Assembly (NCBI GenBank): GCA_003453735.1 | Contig: DMNE01000538.1 | Coordinates: 5,001-15,207 of the forward strand | Direction: 5' to 3' | Source of the DNA: Nitrospiraceae bacterium | Lineage (GTDB): Bacteria > Nitrospirota > Thermodesulfovibrionia > Thermodesulfovibrionales > UBA9159 | DNA length: 10,207 bases | The notes under the pieces: generated by a model | Databases searched by the model: none | Told to the model about the DNA's origin: nothing | The model's input: the letters and a program-made list of their open reading frames with translations, nothing else | Position numbers and translations under genes: made by a program | In this document: one piece after another, positions 7,650 to 10,207 of the stretch | Layout: the number at the start of each line of letters is the position of its first letter | Position numbering within the stretch: the first letter of the stretch is position 1

Positions 7650-8577
7650 GGGGTTCCTCCTTTTTCTTTCTCAAAACACGATCTCTTATTTCTGAAAAGG
7701 CATCGAGCGTAACATGGGCGACTATGAAGATAAAGACCGAGACGGTCAAAACGATGAGCATCTTCTCTGCATAGTAGGGAATGGGATTGCCTTTGCCGAT
7801 GGGTTTATGAGTTATCGCCGTAACAAACTTTTCGTTGGCCCCCGGATGGCATCTCCCGCAGGTCGCCACCCTTCTTCCCCAGGAAACAGGGGATGCAGGG
7901 TCGTCCCACTTCTTGATAGCGTGTGAACCGTGACAATCTACGCACGTAGGTACGTCCGGATGGCCGAGCCTATACTTTTTCCCGTGAAAACTATCGTAGT
8001 ATCTTTCCATGAGTTGTGGTTCGAGATTGTATTTTTTGTCCATAGCTTCATTTCCATGGCACCTACCGCAGGTCTCGACGATCTTCCAGCGGTTCACCAG
8101 GGATTCCTGAGATACGCCGGGCATGATGTAGTGAGCAGAGCCGTGACAGTCAAGGCAGAGGGCGCCGTCCTTTTGCTTCTTTACCATAACATTTATGCCA
8201 TGCACACTCTCTGCGACCTCCTTGTAAATCTCGCTGTGACATTCGCTACATGCCGCATAAGCAATACGATCTATTTCGGCTTTGGAAGATATGCTGCTTG
8301 CTAAGTCCGTTATCGCCTTCGGAACCTCTCCGGTGGGTGTCTCATGAGGGTTTTCCTTATAGGTCATATGGCATTCGGTGCAGGCAATGCCATGAACGGA
8401 TTTCGAAAAGCGATCTTCATCAATATGGAGTTGGATGAAGTAGCCCTTTTCTGTCTTGATCTTCGCTTTCATCGCGCTATGGCAGACAAGACAGGTGACC
8501 GTTTCTGCGTACACAGGCGGTGAGAGCAACAACACTGATCCTAGCATGAGCATTAACAAGGGTAAAAACGTTTTCAT
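7639..8577 (-). CDS. Membrane-anchored heptahaem cytochrome c
   Basis: A 312-residue cytochrome with a signal peptide (cut probably after VYA, residue 24), seven CXXCH sites (residues 29, 66, 110, 141, 170, 212, 240) and a C-terminal membrane helix at about 273-293 followed by a basic cytoplasmic tail. The haem domain therefore faces the periplasm and is held at the inner membrane. The start at 8577 is chosen because AAAGGAGG stands 4 nt before the ATG and a proper signal peptide follows. The frame stays open 52 codons further upstream, to 8733, but that extension would bury the signal peptide and has no such site. It is the first gene of a three-gene operon and overlaps the cytochrome b start by 11 bp, so the two probably form a quinol-to-periplasm bc module. 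From memory, Geobacter CbcA is also a heptahaem partner of a b cytochrome; orthology is not shown here. Confidence 0.92.
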   Translation of the reverse strand: MKTFLPLLMLMLGSVLLLSPPVYAETVTCLVCHSAMKAKIKTEKGYFIQLHIDEDRFSKSVHGIACTECHMTYKENPHETPTGEVPKAITDLASSISSKAEIDRIAYAACSECHSEIYKEVAESVHGINVMVKKQKDGALCLDCHGSAHYIMPGVSQESLVNRWKIVETCGRCHGNEAMDKKYNLEPQLMERYYDSFHGKKYRLGHPDVPTCVDCHGSHAIKKWDDPASPVSWGRRVATCGRCHPGANEKFVTAITHKPIGKGNPIPYYAEKMLIVLTVSVFIFIVAHVTLDAFSEIRDRVLRKKKEEPHDK

Positions 8578-8581
8578 GTAT

Positions 8582-8589
8582 CCTCCTTT
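8582..8589 (-). promoter_or_regulatory. Ribosome binding site fixing the heptahaem cytochrome start
   Basis: AAAGGAGG on the minus strand, 4 nt before the ATG at 8577. This near-perfect anti-16S match decides the start against the in-frame ATG at 8733. Confidence 0.85.
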
Positions 8590-8753
8590 AGAAGTGTGGC
8601 AGGCGATTCGTGCAACAGACAGGTAACCTTTCGAGGCCAAGCGAAAAATAATATGAAAAATGCGGTTAGGAGCCAGAAGGCGTTGCATAACGCAGCATGC
8701 CCTGCACAGGGGTTTGTTGTTTGTCTGATTCACTTTATTTCAGTAATCTCCAC
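8590..8753 (-). other. Long structured 5' leader of the cytochrome operon
   Basis: About 170 nt separate the candidate promoter from the first cytochrome ATG. The stretch contains a short GC hairpin (CCCT/AGGG, 8700-8711) and a 5-bp hairpin GCGTT-GCAT-AACGC (8680-8693). It reads open in the frame of the downstream gene, but nothing in the translation (residues MNQTNNKPLC onward) looks like a real protein. I looked for the GEMM cyclic dinucleotide riboswitch core known ahead of some Geobacter cytochromes and did not find it. Function is unknown. Confidence 0.35.
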
Positions 8754-8783
8754 TTATAATTAACAGATTGGTTGATAAAACAA
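8754..8783 (-). promoter_or_regulatory. Candidate sigma70-type promoter for the cytochrome operon
   Basis: On the minus strand, TTGTTT (8778-8783) and TTATAA (8754-8759) are separated by 18 nt, in an AT-rich stretch. Transcription would begin near 8747. Both boxes are imperfect. No other candidate as good was seen between the small membrane protein terminator and the first cytochrome gene. Confidence 0.4.
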
Positions 8784-8831
8784 AAGAATTTTACAACGGA
8801 GGCTTCTGTATTTTCAACAAAAATATTCTGA

Positions 8832-8914
8832 TCTTCCTGAGAAGGGAAGAAAGAACGGTTAGCCGCCCCGCCTGCGGGATGCATCCATGGACATGGTGGC
8901 ACCGACTGCGGTGC
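8832..8914. other. Cluster of three short palindromes in the intergenic region
   Basis: Three hairpins stand in series between the cytochrome promoter and the 51-bp repeat: TCTTCC/GGAAGA with a 7-nt loop (8832-8850), CCCGC/GCGGG with a 2-nt spacer (8867-8878), and GCACCG/CGGTGC with a 4-nt loop (8899-8914). None has a T-tract suitable for a terminator. Overlapping open frames on both strands (8735-8965, 8791-9078, 8887-9087) have no recognisable product and no convincing start signals. The rest of 8784-8969 shows nothing further. Confidence 0.4.
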
Positions 8915-8969
8915 GTCAGCAGAAGTCCAAAAAAATGACCAAGGCGGTGATGCTCGGGATAGCAAGAGG

Positions 8970-9020
8970 GTCTCTTTTGTTGTTCCCGCGTTTCTGTACG
9001 CAACAAAACTCTTTCGTTAG
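8970..9020. repeat. 51-bp hairpin repeat, copy A
   Basis: Direct repeat of 10156-10206, identical at 44 of 51 positions. It folds as an outer stem TTTTGTT/AACAAAA (8975-8981 with 9002-9008) and an inner stem GCGT/ACGC (8988-8991 with 8998-9001), with loop TTCTGT and a one-sided bulge GTTCCC. It adjoins the T-tract of the terminator that follows the 113-residue membrane protein gene. Family unknown; it could be a REP-like DNA palindrome or a structured RNA. Confidence 0.75.
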
Positions 9021-9050
9021 AAATAAAAGGGGAGGCTTTTACGCCTCCCC
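9021..9050 (-). terminator. Strong intrinsic terminator after the small membrane protein genes
   Basis: Minus strand: a GC-rich 8-bp stem GGGGAGGC/GCCTCCCC (9043-9050 with 9029-9036), a 6-nt loop and then TTTTATTT (9021-9028). It starts about 30 nt after the stop codon at 9080, the expected place. It should separate the small membrane protein pair from the cytochrome operon transcribed in the same direction. Confidence 0.88.
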
Positions 9051-9079
9051 CGAGACTTCTCAGCAATTCTGGCACCAAG

Positions 9080-9421
9080 TTATTTAGCCTTTACGTGGGC
9101 GGATTCCTTTGCTGGCGCCTTCACCGCAAGAGCCCTTGTAACTGTCTCTGCCACGTATCCAGCAACTGTGCCCAATACGGAGCCGACCACGATGCTCAGA
9201 AATCCTATACAGGTAATCCCCACGATTATCCCTGCCGCCGTTACTAGCCTAAGCAAAGTCGTTGCCTGTAGCGGCCCCCCGAACAGGTGGCTCATCATCA
9301 TCAATGTCCCATAGCTGCCGAAGTAAAACCCCGGGATTATCCCGAAGGCCAGAAACCCTATCACCCCTACCACTGCTCCCACCTTTGTCCCCATATGTAC
9401 CATGCTTCTTTTCCCTTTCAT
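9080..9421 (-). CDS. Small glycine-rich membrane protein, paralogue 1
   Basis: A 113-residue hydrophobic protein of unknown function. After a short basic N-terminus it has two long hydrophobic stretches, about 13-52 (GAVVGVIGFLAFGIIPGFYF) and 58-96, rich in Gly, Val and Ile, with small-residue spacing (GxxxG-like) suited to tight helix packing, and a charged Ala/Lys tail. It aligns along its full length with the protein encoded just upstream (9512-9835): both have a FGIIPG or IGLLPG element, an FGGPL or FGLPL element, a following LLRL or LLPRL element, and a similar Lys-rich end. AAAGGAGG 8 nt before the ATG at 9421 supports the start. A 90-bp gap separates the pair, with no terminator in it, so they are probably co-transcribed. 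No catalytic residues are visible. It could be a small structural or stress-related membrane protein; nothing here decides this. Confidence 0.82.
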   Translation of the reverse strand: MKGKRSMVHMGTKVGAVVGVIGFLAFGIIPGFYFGSYGTLMMMSHLFGGPLQATTLLRLVTAAGIIVGITCIGFLSIVVGSVLGTVAGYVAETVTRALAVKAPAKESAHVKAK

Positions 9422-9464
9422 CGTATTTTCCTCCTTTCCGTTGTCTTTCCCCCCTTATGAGGGA

Positions 9465-9491
9465 GTATGATTTCCCTTGCGTATGATTCCC
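9465..9491. repeat. Short direct repeat between the two membrane protein genes
   Basis: GTATGATTTCCC (9465-9476) and GTATGATTCCC (9481-9491) differ by one T and lie 4 nt apart in the 90-bp spacer. They may be a small tandem slip product or an operator pair. Function is not evident. Confidence 0.4.
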
Positions 9492-9511
9492 AGAAAACCG
9501 GTGCTCTTTAC

Positions 9512-9835
9512 TTAGTGCTTTACCTTTGCCTCCTCCGGCAGGGCCTTGCCGGATTTCAATGAATCAATAGCGCAGCCCGCGAGCCAGCCAAGGATGCTGG
9601 AACTCGCTATGAAGATAACGGCTGATACGAATATCCCCAGAAGCATCGAGATACCGACAATCAACCTCGGAAGCAGGGCCGAGGTTAAGGGCAGGCCGAA
9701 GATACCGCCCGCGATGTTCAACCCTACCACTCCGCCGATAAAGGAACCCGGAAGTAAGCCGATGACTGCGAATAAAACCAGACCTGCTCCTCCGCCAACG
9801 TACGCTGCCATTTTTGCTGTCTCTCCTGTTTTCAT
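9512..9835 (-). CDS. Small glycine-rich membrane protein, paralogue 2
   Basis: A 107-residue membrane protein, clearly homologous to the next gene downstream (9080-9421) by eye. Hydrophobic spans are about 9-47 and 52-92, with many Gly, including GGGAG near 14-18, GLLPGSFIGG near 26-35 and FGLPL near 46-50. A Lys/Glu-rich tail ends the protein. The start at 9835 has a strong purine-rich Shine-Dalgarno (GGAGGAGG directly upstream). The pair looks like an old tandem duplication, since the proteins have diverged widely while keeping the same layout. Function is unknown; I recall similar hypothetical proteins in deltaproteobacteria and Nitrospirota but cannot name a family. Confidence 0.82.
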   Translation of the reverse strand: MKTGETAKMAAYVGGGAGLVLFAVIGLLPGSFIGGVVGLNIAGGIFGLPLTSALLPRLIVGISMLLGIFVSAVIFIASSSILGWLAGCAIDSLKSGKALPEEAKVKH

Positions 9836-10155
9836 CTCCTCCTCCTCCCTCTCCTCTGTTTGTTCTTACCTACCATTAACGAAGCAGCTTCCATGCCAGA
9901 TATAATACATTTAATTTAAAGGATATTTTACATAAAACGTTTTGCAATCTTGAGAAAACAGCCCTCCGCTTTCGCAACAGTGCAAAAAACAACGGTGTGG
10001 AAGAAATCAGCAACTCCGGAAATGAGACCGAGCAACCTGGCTCTTTTTTTTCTTCAGTAAAGCAGCGATGGACGACAGTAATATCCTTGTGTCCCATCCT
10101 GCAAGCACGGTCCTTAGGCCGCTATCCCAAAAAACAAAGCTAGAAGGATCGTCGA
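9836..10155. other. Intergenic region upstream of the small membrane protein pair
   Basis: No credible gene was seen. The part next to the gene (9900-9950) is AT-rich and holds a promoter candidate. On the plus strand, a 4-bp stem GAGC/GCTC (10030-10043) is followed by eight T (10044-10051), a weak terminator shape with no plus-strand gene to serve. Frames at 9876-10097 and 10007-10192 on the minus strand read like random translation. Confidence 0.5.
9920..9947 (-). promoter_or_regulatory. Candidate promoter for the small membrane protein pair
   Basis: Minus strand TTGCAA (9942-9947) and TATCCT (9920-9925) are separated by 16 nt, in an AT-rich block about 85 nt before the ATG at 9835. Other AT-rich hexamers nearby (for example around 9902-9907) could also serve, so the exact site is uncertain. 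Confidence 0.3.
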
Positions 10156-10206
10156 GTCTTTTTTGTTGTTCCCGAGTTTCTGCACTCAACAAAGCTCTTT
10201 CATCAG
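10156..10206. repeat. 51-bp hairpin repeat, copy B
   Basis: Second copy of 8970-9020 in the same orientation. It keeps the fold: outer stem TTTTGTT/AACAAAG (10161-10167 with 10188-10194, one T-G wobble) and inner stem GAGT/ACTC (10174-10177 with 10184-10187), with loop TTCTGC and the same GTTCCC bulge. It lies at the window edge, so similarity may continue beyond it. In copy A a gene terminator adjoins the matching edge, which suggests another minus-strand gene ends just past the window. Confidence 0.75.
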
Positions 10207-10207
10207 G

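Noticed and set aside
7930..8304. 124-residue plus-strand open frame opposite the heptahaem gene
   Set aside because: Antisense to five of the seven CXXCH motifs; no credible product.
8578..8733. N-terminal extension of the heptahaem cytochrome by 52 codons
   Set aside because: It would place the signal peptide in the middle of the protein, the added residues look random, and a near-perfect ribosome site sits before the ATG at 8577.
8590..8753. GEMM-type cyclic dinucleotide riboswitch in the cytochrome leader
   Set aside because: The conserved core segments were not found by eye, only short local hairpins.
8735..9087. Open frames on both strands between the cytochrome operon and the membrane protein pair (8735-8965, 8791-9078, 8887-9087)
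   Set aside because: No recognisable domain or convincing ribosome site; two of them read through the terminator hairpin at 9029-9050.
10030..10051. Plus-strand terminator (4-bp stem plus eight T)
   Set aside because: The stem is too short and no plus-strand gene ends nearby.
10007..10192. Minus-strand open frame sharing the peptide ETREQQKR with the frame at 8791-9078
   Set aside because: The shared peptide is simply the translation of the 51-bp repeat; the rest of the two frames does not match.
1..10207. tRNA, rRNA, CRISPR array or transposase gene
   Set aside because: No cloverleaf, rRNA-like stretch, regularly spaced repeat series or transposase motif was seen; the only longer repeat has two copies about 1.2 kb apart.

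Overview
The window looks like chromosomal DNA from an anaerobic, respiring Gram-negative bacterium of moderate G+C content. Lipopolysaccharide genes (MsbA-type lipid A flippase, Kdo transferase) show an outer membrane. A set of 7-haem and 9-haem c-type cytochromes with a b-type cytochrome is the style of metal- or sulfur-respiring Desulfuromonadota/Geobacterales and Nitrospirota (Thermodesulfovibrionia). No rRNA or other phylogenetic marker is present, so lineage is inference.

Layout. (1) 1-2986, plus strand: the 3' part of an msbA-like ABC exporter gene, cut by the window edge, then waaA/kdtA one base later; both act in building and exporting the Kdo-lipid A core. (2) 2930-5932, minus strand, convergent with waaA and overlapping its 3' end by 57 bp: a 1000-residue exported protein that joins an M1-type metallopeptidase domain, a linker, a ChaN/Tiki-like domain and a C-terminal PDZ domain. 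(3) 6131-8577, minus strand: a tight three-gene cytochrome operon, transcribed in the order membrane-anchored heptahaem cytochrome c, four-helix cytochrome b, nonahaem c7-type lipoprotein. It has a candidate promoter at about 8754-8783, a leader of about 170 nt and an intrinsic terminator at 6051-6085. (4) 9080-9835, minus strand: two small glycine-rich membrane proteins that are paralogues of each other, ending at a strong intrinsic terminator (9021-9050). (5) Two gene-free stretches (8578-9079 and 9836-10207), each carrying one copy of a 51-bp repeat.

How the genes may work together. The b cytochrome and the anchored heptahaem cytochrome form a plausible inner-membrane quinol oxidase that passes electrons to periplasmic haems. 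The nonahaem lipoprotein is a plausible next carrier towards the outer membrane. From memory this recalls the Geobacter CbcB/CbcA/OmcQ neighbourhood, which should be checked by search. The peptidase-ChaN-PDZ protein lies just downstream of the cytochromes on the same strand but beyond their terminator; ChaN-family proteins can bind haem, so a link to haem proteins is possible but unproven.

The most unusual signal is the 51-bp repeat (8970-9020 and 10156-10206). Its two copies differ at 7 positions, yet every difference inside the foldable hairpin keeps base pairing, including one full compensatory C:G to A:T change, while loop and bulge are almost unchanged. That is the pattern of a structured RNA or hairpin DNA element.
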